From NCBI GenBank assembly GCA_039621445.1, contig CP154954.1, forward strand, positions 51,727,526-51,791,525: a stretch of DNA of 64,000 nt, read 5' to 3'. Within the stretch, counting starts at the first letter, position 1, and the number at the start of each line of letters is the position of its first letter. The position numbers were made by a program, and so were the translations under genes. Positions 35,476 through 48,862 of the stretch are shown here, in pieces. The notes under the pieces were generated by a model. That model saw only the letters and a program-made list of their open reading frames with translations, had not been told where the DNA came from and searched no databases. This stretch comes from Euglena gracilis. Its lineage: Eukaryota; Euglenida; Euglenophyceae; Euglenales.

Positions 35476-37199
35476 TTTCCCCCCCCCTGCTTAGCTCAAA
35501 TGACTTGAAAACCAAACTTTTGGAGGTCTTCAACAAGAATGGTCAAAATAGGGCATTTTTCTGCCATTTTGGGATGTTTCCCAAAATGGCAGAAAAAAAA
35601 ATTGGAAATCTGGGCCGATTTTCACCAAATTTGGATATCCACCCTAGTGGTCCCCAGATGGCAAAATTCATTGTCCTTGATGGTTGAAACACTCATACCA
35701 GCACCTTAGGGCCACTTTTGGGCACTTTTGGTGACATTTTTTGGAATGAAAATCGGACGCCGGGCTTTGGACAAAGCCGGCGTTCCTAACGCCGGGCTTT
35801 AGGACAGAACCGGCGTCCGCAATCCCGTGGGGGGGGACGCTCTTTCTTTCTTAAGCCCGGCGTCTCCAACGCCGGCTTAAAGGCAAAATTTCGACCATCA
35901 TTTTCCTCTTTGTTTTTTTTTGTCGTTTTTTTGCCTGTTTTTTTTTAATAAAAAACAAAAAAAGTTTTTTTAAAAAGAACAAAAAAAAAGCCAGCTATGT
36001 TTTTGGGTCATTCGATAGCCATTGTGAAGGTTTTTCGCCCACAAATCACTCGAACAACTCAAAATTGCTCAACTGGTGTCCCATTCTCAACGAACTGGCA
36101 AAATTTACCTATAATGGATGAAAAAGGCTCAGATTTTGTGTGAATGGTTTCGCCCCTCTTGTGGAATTCGAAAGATACCTTCGCCCCCCCCCCCAGTTTC
36201 CCCCTTCTCAAAGTGGCCGTTTTTTTTACAAATTTGGTTTCCCCCCTCAGAGTGGCACTGAGGGTGTTGCCCCCCTGTGCCCCCCCACCCCCGTGTCCAC
36301 CCCCCCCCCGTGTCCCCCCCGTGCCCCGGACTACAAAGCCCTCGAGGTTTGTTGTTTGTTGCCGTCTGTTGTCCTGTGACGAATAAACCCTTGGGTAAGA
36401 TTCAACCACCGTGTCTTTACCGTGCAAGCATTCGTGGTAATAATTTTCCATGAAAACTGGGATGTTCCCCCCGTGTCCCCCCCCCCCCCCGTGTCCCGAC
36501 CCACCCCACTTTCTTTTGCCGCAGAAGTCGCCAAAGCCAAAAATTAACCCCCCCCAAAGTGTCCCCTCCCACTGGGCGTGACTGGGGTGACTGGCTTTGA
36601 GGATCCTTAACAGCTCTGACAAAAAAAGAAGCAAAAACTTACTTGGCATGGGTGCAAAGCAGGCTTCTTTTTAAGTCAGAAGACCCCCCCGGGGGGGGGA
36701 GGGGGTGGGTGGGTGGGTCCGGGCTGGACCCCCCGGGGGGGGGGGGGCCCGCGCCGGAGGAGCGGGGTGGGTCCTAGGCGGTAGACTGGAGGGGGGGGGG
36801 TCCTGGGTGGTCGGCCGACTAGTCGGCCGACCACCCAATTGGTCGGCCGACTAGGCCTGGTCGGCAGCTGGTCGGCGAGACGGGGGGGGGGGGGTTCGGG
36901 GTGGTCGGACGCCTAGTCAGCCGACCACCCACTCTAATGTAGTTACGGGCCAGCCTCGCCGACTTTTAAGCCCCCCCCCCCCAGTGGAAAAACATGCTGA
37001 AATGATGTATGTGAACTCCAAAACCGGTCACAGCACAGGAGGAGAAGCACAAAAAGCTGGTCGCCGAAATAATCATCCTCCTTGTTATCAAGAGTTTTCA
37101 AGCAAAGAGAAACGGGATTGGCGAGGGGAATGAGATAGCAGAGAAACACCAACCAGTAGCAGTGCTGTGATTGCATCCAAAGTATCCAAGAAACAGAAA

Positions 37200-37450
37200 C
37201 TTTGCTCGGGCCATGTTGTTTTTTGTGTGCAATTCAGAAGTAGGCGGGGGGGGGGGGGCTCCGCCCCCCCTGCACCCCCCCTCCAATAACAAAATCCCTT
37301 CCGCATATGAAACTGTGCTCGAGCAATGTTGTTTTTGTGTGCAATTCAGAAGTAGGCGGGGGGGGCCTCCGCCCCCCCCGCACCCCCCTCCAATAACAAA
37401 ATTCGTTTCCCCGGTTGAAACTGAATGCCATGGCCATGGGGTTTTTTTGT
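37200..37450. repeat. 120-bp direct repeats inside the 3.1-kb element
   Basis: TTTTTGTGTGCAATTCAGAA plus a G run, CTCCGCC, a C run and CCTCCAATAACAAAAT occurs twice in tandem, with a third degenerate start at 37,440. Confidence 0.6.
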
Positions 37451-38497
37451 GTGCATTTTGGGGGGGGGGGGGCAGAATCACCAGCACTGGTAGGTGTGGG
37501 CAACAGTGATGACACAGGGCGGGGGGGCAAAAGGGATGTAGGCGGCAGCAGCGATGAGCTCTGCGATGCGTCTCGCAACTCGGCTGAGGGAAAAAATCAA
37601 ACAGAATTTTGCTCAAAATGAAGACATCACTTGGCGGTCTGAGCATATCCGGGCTCTCATAACCCTCATCCACGTCCAGCACCTCGCAAACTCGGGTCTG
37701 AGGTATAAAAATGTTACACACGTGAAAGAGGTTATGAATACCTTATTCCTTGGCAGTCTGGGGATTCGCGCCTTTCGCGCCTTCCTTTCCTTCTTGGCCT
37801 TCGGGGGTGGTGGGGTGGGAGTTGGGGTAGGGGTGGTGGTGGCCTTGTACCACCCCCCCCCCCCATATTGTCCCACCGACCTCTCCCCAGGAGGCCCGAC
37901 GGGACAATATGGGTGGGGGACAATATGGGGGTACCAAAGGAAATTTCATTGACCGAGCCAAAAAAACCCCTCATCGGCCGGGCCGAGGGACAATGTGGGG
38001 GGGGGACAATATGGGGGGGGTGGTAATTTGTGTTCAAAATATCAGACACTCGTGTCCTGGGCCTTGTGGGCCTCACATAGAGGACACCGGCACGGAGGAC
38101 CGGATCCGGGAAAAAAAATAACACAGCGGGAAAGCCATGCCTGTGGGAATTGGGCAGGGTTAGTGTCAGGGTTAAAAAGTTGGAACATATCCCGCCCCCC
38201 ATTTCCTCCATGAACTCTGCACTCGAACGTCCTGAGTACCCTGCACTGTGAGAACATGGATGGGGTAGCTGCCGACGCGGTGCCAGTTGCATGGAGTAAC
38301 CCCTGTGGCATTGTGGCATTTGACTTCACTTGGAATCTTCCAAGGTTGCCCTTCAAGCAACAACAGCAGCGGGTGTTTTGCGTTGCACGAGGTGTTTTTT
38401 TCAGTTTGAGGACTTTGCGAGACAAAACTTGCTTTCAAAATGCTGTGCCTGCCAAAAAAGCAACAACAGGGGGGAGGGGGCAAAAAAACCCTCTGGT

Positions 38498-39025
38498 TCA
38501 GTCAAATACGGCCACTTTGGCTTTGGCTGATGGCGCCTTTGAGAGCGTTTGACATGCCACCGATTTGACCTCCGCCGTCACGACTGCCACCGCAGCAGAC
38601 GGCATAGGGGGTGCAGGGCTCCTTAGCACGTCTATGGACTCGACCAAGGCTGCAGGATCAGCGGCCACGTCAACAGCTGATACGTCAAGGGTCGCCCCAC
38701 TGTCGAAACCCACCGCAGGATCCGGAGACCCGGATTCAGCAACTGGAGGATATGGGCTGCCAGGCGGCGATGGCGCATCAGCATCATCGGCCAACTGTGG
38801 CATGGGATAGACACAGCTTTGCAAACCATACAACCTCCGACGACCGAGTTTTGCCAACAACCGACTTTTACTGAAGATTGCCAGATTCCAAGTTGTATTT
38901 TTTTCGGAAGTGGGCAAAAGTGGGTGAACGGCAGAACATCTGTGTTTCCACTGGCCAATCGTTGGAAAAAGACGTATTTCATTGGGGCAGAAGGAGAGGA
39001 GACGTTTATCCCATGCTAGGTGCAT
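38498..39025 (-). CDS. Coding-like ORF in the core of the 3.1-kb element
   Basis: This 175-aa frame starts at an ATG (39025). It begins with a basic, hydrophobic segment (NEIRLFPTIGQWKHRCSAVH, LAIFSKSRLLAKLGRRRLYG) and ends in an acidic, Pro/Ala-rich, disordered tail (DDADAPSPPGSPYPP). It is present unchanged at 58966-59493, so no frameshift has accumulated between copies. Transposon protein or host exon cannot be separated. Confidence 0.3.
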   Translation of the reverse strand: MHLAWDKRLLSFCPNEIRLFPTIGQWKHRCSAVHPLLPTSEKNTTWNLAIFSKSRLLAKLGRRRLYGLQSCVYPMPQLADDADAPSPPGSPYPPVAESGSPDPAVGFDSGATLDVSAVDVAADPAALVESIDVLRSPAPPMPSAAVAVVTAEVKSVACQTLSKAPSAKAKVAVFD

Positions 39026-39858
39026 TCATTTGAGGTCCAGGGTTCAGGAGAACAGATGCAGCAGGCACAGGCGCATGTGCTCCTTGTCCTGCATCATCGT
39101 CGCGCGGTCGTTTTTGGCCTTTTTGGCAGCCGCTTCCCGTCCGAGTGGGCCTTCAAATGCGCGACCGCATACGCGGGAGTGCGCATGTGGTAGTTCTCGC
39201 CCATTTTTGCACACTCCTCACCAGGTCTTTGGTTAAGGAGCTCGGGGGGGGGACACCGGGGCTGGGTAGCAAATCGGCCTCACCCTGGAAAATTGGAATA
39301 GCTACTCTCCCCCCTCCCCTCAGGGGAAAGTGCGAATTTGATTTTTAGACCATCCCAGGGGGGGGGGGGGCAACCCCTTAAGCAAAGGCCTGGACTTCAC
39401 ACGCATAGTGCGTGGCCGCAGGAGTCCCACAGCGGCATGCGTACGTTTTGCATATATCTGTATTTGTAACCACGGAAAGGAGCACAAAGGCCGTATGGGA
39501 CATGCCATAGAGAGTGGCCATTTTGCAAGCTGTTGGAAAGGATTTCAGAAATTATTTATTTATTATTTTTTTCCCAGGGGAGGGGGACATCTCAGAACAA
39601 CACAAAAAATATCCGACGAAACAGGGGAGATTTTTGGGCTCACATTCAGGCTGGGGGGGGGGGGCTTAAAAGTCGGCGAGACTGGCCCGTAACTACATTA
39701 GAGTGGGTGGTCGGCCGACTAGTAGTAGCCGACCACCCAGAACCCCACCCCCCCCCGTCTCGCCGACTAGCTGCCGACCAGGCCTAGTCGGCCGACCAAT
39801 TGGGTGGTCGGCCGACTAGTCGGCCGACCACCCAGGACCCCCCCCCCCCAGTCTACCG

Positions 39859-42205
39859 TTTGCCACTCGCTGGGTGTACCTTTTCGGCGCAAAGCGCCGA
39901 AATTTTTTGAAAATTGCCTTTAACGGGCCCGGTGCCTGGAGGGTGGCCACTTTGAGGGGGGGGGGTGAGGGTAATTCAAAATGAACATCCCAAACTAAGA
40001 TTTGGCACCCAACATGAAGCATTTGCACACCAAATTTGCACACCATTACCTCCCCCCCTAAACGACCCCCCACTGCGTGGCGGGGGTCCTGGGGGGGGAC
40101 TGGCCATGACTCAAAATGAAACATTTTTTTTCAAAAAGTTTTCGGGCAAAAATATAATATTAAACCACTCTCCCCAGTTTAGGAATGTGAATCCCCCTAA
40201 TAAAAAATCCAGTTTTCTGAACCAAAATATCATCCATGCATCATTTACAGTTGTTTATGTACCATTTTGATAATCCTTGGAGATTTCCCAATGCTTGGGG
40301 GCCCCCAGCACCCCCCCCCCAGGACCCCCCCAGGATAGGGTCCTGGGGGGGGAAACTGGCCATAAGTGTTCATTTTTATATTTTTCCGATCTATGGCCAG
40401 AGGAGCAACACTGCAAGTGAAACGTTGACATGGGGGGTGCTGCTTGCACCCCCACCCCCTAATGACAAAATCCCTTTACAAAATCAGGCATTTATTCCCT
40501 TCTGCTTTTGCCATTTTTTTTTTGTTGGAAATCATTCCAAATTTGATCCCAACGTCATCCAAGCATTGAAGAAAGGCTCAAATACTTGACACATTATCCA
40601 CCTTGAAAGGGCCATTTTGTGTCCCACCTCCCGCCTGAAACCCCTCGACATGGCAACGCCCCCCAAAACGGTTCAAAAAAAAGACAACAGCGTATTTGTA
40701 GGAGAATTTTGGGAGGATTTCTCAGACGCCGGTTCGGGCATGAAGCCGGAGCGCCCAAGAAACAGTTTTCAAAAACTGTGTCCCAGACGGAACACAAAAG
40801 GAACAACTGCTGCCCATGTGCCATGAAGTGGCAGAAATGGCCTCAAAGCGGACCATATGGTTGAAGATGGCTCATTTTTTTTTGCCAAAAGTCTAAAATG
40901 ACCAAAAAAATTACCCAAAATGTCCCCAGCACAAAATTTGAAACGACATCAGGAAATGGACATCCAAAATTGGGATTTTGCACAGTTAGGCATCTCAACA
41001 GGACATCGGAAATCAGCACACCAAAAGAGTTGCACTTGAAATAAGGAGTTTGCACACCAGATTACATTTGCCAATTGGAGGGGGAATCCAAATGGAGGGG
41101 GGTCACGGGCCTTGCTGTTGCAAACACTTGCCAACAATAGGGTCAAAATAATTAAAAATTCCAAATTGGATCTATTTTCTGTTAGGAATCAAAGATTTTC
41201 AAAACGTTCCCAAACTTGCATTTTCTTCTATTGGCCCTGCTGCTCCCCAAAGGAGAGTAGGGTTTGCAAGTTTTTCAAGTTTGAAAAATGAAATGTATAT
41301 ATATATATATACATACATATGTATATATATATTGCAAATTCATGTTGTGTGCATTCTTTTTTAGAATTATCAAAACAAGTCATTGAGGGTCCCAGAAAAA
41401 AAATTGAAAACCACTTTTTTTGCCTAAAATGCCAGATATTCCTAATTTTTGGTGCCCAAATACTAATTTTGATGTGGGTATTCCGTATTTTTCTTTGGTT
41501 TTTCATAAATTGTGAGCATATGTTAACCCGAGCAATCTGCCCAAAAATGTCACGAACAGGATTGAAAATGACGTATATCAGAGTGGGGTCGGCCAGTCGG
41601 TCGACAACCCACACCCACCCCCCACCCTATTGCCCCCGCGGCACCCGAGCCATTGGCAATCTGGGCCCACGGCATCGGTTTTGGAAAAGAAGATTGAAAA
41701 TTTCGAAAAATCTTGCCCCCCCACCCAGGAGCTACCAGGGTCACCCAGAGGAGCGGGGCCGGAGAGCGAAGACCCCCGAGGCCCCGAAGCCAGAGTGCCC
41801 CCGGCAACCACAGACCCCCAGACACAGCCCATTTTTTATTTCGGCATTTTGTTTTGGGGCCCCCCTTATTGTTGTGTCCACCTCCATCAGCAGGGCGTTG
41901 TGGGCCTGGATCACCTGCCCATGGGTGGTGATCTCGGCCCACAGCTCCTGCAGGCTGTGGCCCTGCCCTCAGCCCTTGTCCTTAGCTCCCTTTATATCTT
42001 CCCTTATGGCCCCTTGTTGTTCAACGATGGTTGTGGCCTGGCCGTCCGAAAATTTTGTAGGGCCTGTGCAATCCCTGCATTTCTTTCTCGCATCCCCCAT
42101 CGTCCACCAGGGTCACCAGCCAGGCGAGGGGCAGGGGTTTAACGAGGCGATGGCTGGGCGGGTAAAAAAACATTGAAGAGCTGCTTGTCACCTCCGTCTG
42201 TACCA
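39859..42205. other. Host-type DNA to the gap
   Basis: Contains a TTTTCGGCGCAAAGCGCCGAAATTTT-type hairpin at 39,890, a TA microsatellite (41,297-41,333), and from about 41,850 leftward coiled-coil-type coding pieces (SLQELWAEITTHGQVIQAHN). These continue the gene seen at 62.3-63.2 kb. Confidence 0.4.
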
Positions 42206-42218
42206 NNNNNNNNNNNNN
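42206..42218. other. Assembly gap, 13 N
   Basis: A run of N joins the end of the first copy to the start of the second. Confidence 1.
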
Positions 42219-42283
42219 GCACATTTGCTTTTTTTGGCTGCTTTCAGGTTTTTGAATCTGGTCGTTGGCCAGACCCAGACCAT

Positions 42284-42555
42284 ACCACTCCCCCCCTTAT
42301 TTGAGCACACCCACGAGCTTAAGGACCCCCCAAATGCTTTTATTTTCCCCCCCCCCTTTATTTGACCCCCCCCTTAATTGAGCATTTGGGTCTGAGGAAA
42401 AATTTTTTTCATGCGCCGAAGGCGCCGAAATTTTTTTTTGCCCTATTTCTAAAGGAATTTTTGACCCCCCCTTATTTGCCCCCCCCCCCCCTTATTTGAG
42501 CATTTGGGGGTCCGTTGGCCCGTGGGTGTGCTCAAATAAAGGGGGGGGGGGTGGT
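42284..42555. mobile_element. Fold-back (MITE-like) element, second copy
   Basis: Same structure as 21841-22111, with differences only in C/G run lengths and one TTTTC change. Confidence 0.65.
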
Positions 42556-43346
42556 ATTCCCCCCCTGGTCAAACTCCTCCCCAAAAAACGGGGGTCCAAA
42601 ACATTTGCCAACAAAAAGAAGGAGCAATTTAAAACTTGTTTGCTCCTCTCTCCAAAACCAAGTTGTACCTTCCTTCTTTTTTGGGGGGATACGTTCTAGC
42701 AATTCAACCCACAATTCGACAGCCTCCGCCAACGTTGCTTTTGAGTGTTGCATCAAATCCAACACTTCAACACCAGGATCCATTATGCCAAGCAAATCGT
42801 GTGCACCATTCAACGCTTGCATACTCTCCAAGGCTTTTCTCACTGGGTCACTGGGGCGCAAATGCAGGTGGGAGATGCGGACAAGGTCAGACTGTCCATT
42901 GACCCTTTTCTTTTTAGCATTGGGTATCTTTCGAAAGATTTGGAATATATATTTTAATTTCAGAAATATTTCAGAAATATTTTTGAAATATTTCGAAAAA
43001 TGAAAATATTTCCTTCAACCATGAAGGATCCGCCATTTGCTTTATTTATTTGTACTCATTGCGTTCTTCCTCGGTCCGTTTTTGAAAAATGGCAAAGAAA
43101 GGTGCCAACACCATGGACCGAATGTTGCCACAACCCCCTGGCCACAAGACTGGGCATTCAATTCGCTCGTGAAAATTTTCCATCGTGAAATTTATGGCCG
43201 GCCGTTGAAAATTTCACGCATTTTTTCAAAAATTTCACTCGTCCTTAGTATGGAAGACGTATTTCCTTCGTTGTCCCTATTGAAAGCACGGAAGAGTTGC
43301 GTTCATCTCTCGTGTACGGGACGAGTCTGTCTTTTACTTTACCTGC

Positions 43347-44190
43347 ACTCGTGGCCAAAAAACGGCCACCACCTGTGGCCAAAAACTGACCAACACCTGT
43401 TGACCAACACCTGTGGCCAAAAAACTGGCCAGCACCTGTGGCCCAAAACTGGCCAGCACCCGTGGCCAAAAACTGGCCAGCACATGTGGCCCAAAACTGG
43501 CCAGCACCCGTGGCCCAAAACTGTCCACCACCTGTGGCCCAAAACTGGCAAGCACCCGTGGCCAAAAACCGGCCAGCAACTGTGGCCCAAAACTGGCCAG
43601 CACCCGTGGCCAAAAACTGGCCAGCACATGTGGCCCAAAACTGGCCAGCACCCGTGGCCCAAAACTGTCCACCACCTGTGGCCCAAAACTGGCAAGCACC
43701 CGTGGCCAAAAACCGGCCACCACCTGTGGCCCAAAACCGGCCAGCACTTTGTGGCCCAAAACTGGCCAGCACCCGTGGCCCAAAACTGTCCACCACCTGT
43801 GGCCCAAAACTGGCAAGCACCCGTGGCCAAAAACTGGCCAGCACATGTGGCCCAAAACCGGCCACCACCTGTGGCCCAAAACTGGCCAGCATCTGTGGCC
43901 AAAAACTGGCCAGCACATGTGGCCCAAAACTGGCAAGCACCCGTGGCCAAAAACTGGCCAGCACCTGTGGCCCAAAACTGGCCAGCACCCGTGGCCAAAA
44001 ACCGGCCACCACCTGTGGCCCAAAACCGGCCAGCACTTTGTGGCCCAAAACTGGCAAGCACCCGTGGCCAAAAACTGGCCAGCACATGTGGCCCAAAACT
44101 GGCCAGCGCTTTGTGGCCAAAAACTGGCAAGCACCTGTGGCCAAAAACTGGCCACCACCATCTGTGGCCCAAAACTGGCCAGCACCTACC
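43347..44190. repeat. 24-bp minisatellite, second copy
   Basis: Same number and order of variant units as 22903-23746. A fast-changing minisatellite with identical unit order in both copies argues for the same locus or a very recent duplication. Confidence 0.9.
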
Positions 44191-45310
44191 AAAACAACAA
44201 ATCAGAATTACCACTTACCACCAATTACCACCAGAATTACAATTACCACCAGATCACCATTTTGGACAGACAAACAAAACGGCAATCACAGCAGAATCAG
44301 AAAATACACGCATTGTCTCGGCTTGCAATAAAAACAAAATGGAGCAGTTTTGCAGGGACATGCTCAGGTCCAGATTATTAATGCTTCCAATGGCTCATCA
44401 TCATGCCCTTCCAATGATCTCATTACCCAAGCACATACTTCAACAACTGTGAGATCTGAAGCAGAGAAAAATGAAAATTCACAGACAGAATTGTTTGGCA
44501 AACCTTTGTCATGGGGAGCTTGGCAATACAAATCCAGATAACACAAGGTCGAACTGTTTATGAAGTTGAACTCCACTGCCACTCTTTTAATCCTCCAAAT
44601 GCCTTCTGCATATCATCCCAGTGAACAATAATTGCAACAAACATTTGTGGCAACAATTGAGTTGAAACTCCGTCTCCTTGAGGACCTGCAATGAGCGCTC
44701 AGAAGGAACGGCCGCTTGGGTATTTCCTAGTAGGATTCTCCTATTTTTTCAGTGAAAATATTGAAATTTTTGAAAATTTTGAAATTTTCTGAAAAAATAA
44801 AAAATCGTGAAATTTGCCCAGTCTTGCCTGGCCACAATTAAGCAGGGTTGGGATAAAAGAAAGAACCCTGAAGTTGACCCCTTGCATGGTAACCTTCTGG
44901 CGGATGCCAGGGATGACCCTCGTTTTCTAACCGATCGTTTTAAAACACGTTTTTTTTTTTTTTTTTTCCGTTTTTTTGAAAAAAAACGGGTTTTTTTACC
45001 TTTTTTTTTTTTTTTTACCTTCGCCCCCGCCCCCCGCCGTTTTTTTCAAAAAAATTTTTAGTTTCTTTTTTCCTTCGCCCCTCGCCCCTCAAGGCATGAG
45101 AAGAACACCGCTGTCTGAGTTGGACTCGCCGTCACCTGGAAACTTGCACCTGGGGGACCCGAAAATAGACGCCAGTTTCTCACTTTTTTTTGCGCTCTTG
45201 GACGCACACCGCCTGCCGAGGACTTTGTTGTTTCCCCCGGCCCCCCAGAGAAAGGACCGTTTTCATGGACCCCGGGCTGGAAAAAAAAAACCCCCGGGAC
45301 AGGGCCCGCC

Positions 45311-45733
45311 CTGTGGTGCAAAACTTTTCCCCCAAGATGGGGCACAAAACTGCCCCAAGATGGGGGCACAAAACTGCCCCAAGATGGGGCACGAAACTCC
45401 CCAAAATGTTGGTGCCAAAGTTGTGCCAGAAAACTGGACCCAAAAAGTTTCCAAAATGTTTGCCCCAACCTGTGGCACAAAATTCCCGCCATGTGGACAC
45501 AAGATGTGGCCCCTATCTGTGACGAAGACCCCACAGCTGTGCCAGAAAGCGAGACCCAAAAAGATGTGGCGCACCAAAATGTTGCCCACCTGTGGCACCA
45601 AATTGCCCCCAAGATGTGCACCAAACTCTGGCCCCAAGATGTGCACTAAATTGGCCAAAATGTGGACAGCAGAATGGTCCTAAAATGCTTCCCCCGGCTA
45701 TGGCCAAGATGTGGCCCAAAATGTGGCACCAAA
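45311..45733. repeat. Degenerate minisatellite, second copy
   Basis: Counterpart of 24845-25262, with a few single-base indels (for example ATGTTTGCCCCA against ATGTTGCCCCA). Confidence 0.6.
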
Positions 45734-48700
45734 CTGGAGGTGAATGTTGAATGTGCTTGGGTGGACAAAAAACTGTTTAAGGAGCTTTTCCCAGGGCAAG
45801 GCAAAACACAGCTGAAACAGAAACAGCTGAAACATAGGACCAAATTACTTGAAGCACATCATGACGATGGGCAGCTTGGGAGCTTGATCCTGCACTGTTG
45901 TTTGATGGGCAAGCGGTCATCAAACAATGTGAAGACCAACGCCGGGCACAGTGTGGCCAGCAATTCAAATTCCGACAATTGAAAGCATCGACGTTCAGGG
46001 GATACCTGAACGCAGTTGCCCGCATCCATGCGTCATCTCAGCCAGAAACCCTCCAAACCCTCCAAAAAGCGCCGTCTTGTGTCAGCCGCCCCCACCTGTG
46101 CCCGATGTGGTGTGGTTGTTCCCCCACGCTCTCCGTGTCGTGATATGAATCATGTGCGATGTGACGTCTGTTCATTGTCTTGGTGTTGCGTGAATTTGTG
46201 CCACGAGCCCAAACATGGATCGTGGGTGTGTCATTTGTGCAAACCCCGTTAGTGTGTCCCCATCCGATCTTCCCTAGCACAGCGCTGTTCGTCGTTGCAC
46301 TCGTCGTGCACCGACTTCGTCCCTCCTCGTGTGCCATTCCATCATCTGTCTGCTCTCCACTTGGGTTCGAAGCAATTCAAAGTGATTCAAAATAATTATG
46401 TTCTTTGTTTGAAAGGTCTTAAATTTTGGGAGAAAACCCTGAACACAGCAATATCCCCTGTTTTTTTTTGTCTTCACCTTACCACGAAAAACAGGGCATA
46501 TTGCCGGGTTAAGAAAATATGCCCTGTTTTCCGTGTTCATAGCCACGAAATACAGGGCAGGCGCCGGGCCTCTAAACACGGTTACAACAAAATCCCTTGT
46601 GTGTGCAACTCCTTTTGTGTGTATGTTCCGCTAATTTTGTATGCCGCGCACTTTTTGATAACAACCGACCCACAACCGAGGGCGCCGAGGGCGACCGTGG
46701 GCTGACCATGGTCGACCCCCATTGGCTGATCCTATATTGTACGGTGGACACAGGCACGGGCATCTCCTGAAAGAAAAACAGTGAGGAAAGTCGGGGTCAG
46801 GAAAGTCGGAATGTCCGCTGGTCGCGAGGCAGTGTTTGTATTTCAATTTTTTTGAGATTCATGAAAATATTGAAATCTTGCAATAAAACCGTGCAAATTT
46901 CACGTTACTGAAATTTCAGGCCTTTTGAAACCGTGTTTTGGGGCTTTGGCTTCCCGAAACTGCGGGAACCGGTGTTCAGAACGCCGGTTCGGACGGGAAG
47001 ACGAGCTTTTGAGGATTTGGCCCAAGTTGTAGGCAATCACCAGAATATTCATCCTTTGGCTCTGCAATAAATTTTGCCCGTCAAGTCGTATAACCGCAAA
47101 ATTTCTGCCTCAGATACTACAGGCCCCTTCCTCAGCCTTTTGCTTCTTCTCCCGAAGAGAAGCAGCACTGAAAAATGCACAAAATTTTGGATAACGCGGT
47201 TGCACCGAAGGCACAAAAGAGCCGACACAGGATGGTGCTTCCCTATACCCTATATAGCATGGCCAGTGCATTGACCATCGTGGTCAATGAATGTGGAGGG
47301 AAACCATGAACGGTCCTGGACCTTGGCATTGGCACAAATTTCTTTTCGCTGGACGGCGGTTGCCTCTTGCTTCTCGTCACCCCTATCAAAAATGCACATG
47401 ACTTTTACCTTCCAAAAGGCAAATGCCAAGAGCCAATTGTCCAGTGTGTCAAATGTTACCCCACGTAGTTCACAAACCTTTTGGAAATCCCGCGCAGCTG
47501 TCCCCAAACAAAAGTTGGCCGGCATTCTGCTGTTGTCTGAGGTGCGACGGCAGCCTCTAAACCAGCAAAAAATTCAGCTGGTGTGTGGGGGGGGGGGGTT
47601 GGGGCAGCGCATTAGTGCAGACGGCACCAACCTGGCCGGCGTACATTTAGAAGAAATCTACATGGAGGAGTCACAAATGAGTGCGTTCATGAACGCCGGT
47701 TTGGGCGGGAAGCTAGAGCCCCTAAAACACGGTTTCAACAGCTATATGTCCATAACACCGGTTCGGGCGTGACGCCGTGGGACAGAACACCGGTTCGGGC
47801 TGCCGTCCGAACTCCCTGTGCATTTATTTCAGAAAAAAGCTGCAAAAAACTGCAAAAAAAAACTGCAAAAAACTGCAAAAACTGCACGTTTCATACAGGC
47901 GGCAGTTTATGATACGAGAACTGTGTCCATGACACCGGTTCGGGCGTGAAGCCGTGGGACAGAACACCAAGGGGAGCATGCCGTCGGCCAGCCGTGTGAC
48001 TCACAGGAAAATGACCCGAGCCAGAGCCTTGCAATGCAGAAGCCGTTTCGCTGTCAATCTCCCTTCAAGGTGATGTTCATCGTTGGTGGAGGTTGCATTC
48101 AGGGTTGACGTTTTTTTGATTTTTAAAAAAGACAAAAAACATGTTTTTTTTAAAAAAACGCAAAAAAAACATTTTTTTTTTGAAAAAGCAAAAATTGACC
48201 TTTTTCCTTGCGAAATGGCCATTTTTTGAGGAAAAAGTTCTAAAGTTATGTTTTTGGTCATCAAAGTGGCGTTTTTTTTTTAGTTTTTCCAGACCCTTCA
48301 TCCAAAAATACTAAAATGATGGTTCATGTGAAAGCCATCACCCTTTACGGACTGCGAAGCTGCAGAGAAAAAAATGACCTTTTCCTTTTAAAAAAACGTT
48401 CAAAAATTTTTTTCACCCAAACCCTCCATAACGTTTTTTTTGTTTTTTTTAAAAAAAACATTTTTTTTAAAAAAATTTAAAAAAAACATATTTTTTTTTA
48501 AAAAAACATGTGTTTTTTTTGTTTCAGAAAAAACAAGCCGTCAACCTTGGTTGCATTTTTGCCCATTTGAAGTCATTTTTCGTCAATTTTTGTCAAATTT
48601 GCCAATTTTGGATCTTTTTTGACCAATTCTGACCATTTCGGCCTATTTTTGGGCATAGCTGGCACTTCGTTTAAAACGAAGTCAAAAAAAAGCACGTTTT

Positions 48701-48862
48701 CTTAAAAAAAAACATGTTTTTTTAAAAAAAACAAAAAAAACGCCATTGAGGGTCCAGGGCAAAAATTTTTTTGCCTTTAATTTTAGCTTTTTTTTGCCCA
48801 TCCTCAGGCAGAGAAAGACACCAAATTTGGGATGTTTCAAGTTGGTACCGTGCGGCGTGGAA

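Larger units (their letters stand above)
36780..39858. mobile_element. 3.1-kb element with 200-bp palindromic terminal inverted repeats, first copy
   Basis: The left arm (36780-36982) and right arm (39653-39858) are inverted copies. From the outside they read CGGTAGACTGG, a G run, GGTGGTCGGCCGACTAG palindromes, CTAGGCCTGGTCGGCAGCTG, GTCTCGCCGAC and TCTAATGTAGTTACGGGCCA. The core holds coding-like leftward segments (38498-39025 and 39060-39200, the latter reading CAKMGENYHMRTPAYAVAHL). The encoded protein was not recognised, so autonomy is unknown. No target duplication could be fixed by eye. Confidence 0.6.
21771..42205. repeat. 20.4-kb duplication, first copy
   Basis: It matches 42219-62694 end to end in the same orientation. 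The offset drifts only from 20,444 to 20,476 bp through small indels, mostly in homopolymers. It stops at ...CTGTACCA directly before the N gap, whereas the second copy continues without a break into unique sequence. Confidence 0.95.

Noticed and set aside
35054-35508. Lys/Asn/Cys-rich ORF through the AAAAATGCGC array
   Set aside because: Pure product of the repeat unit; no normal protein composition.
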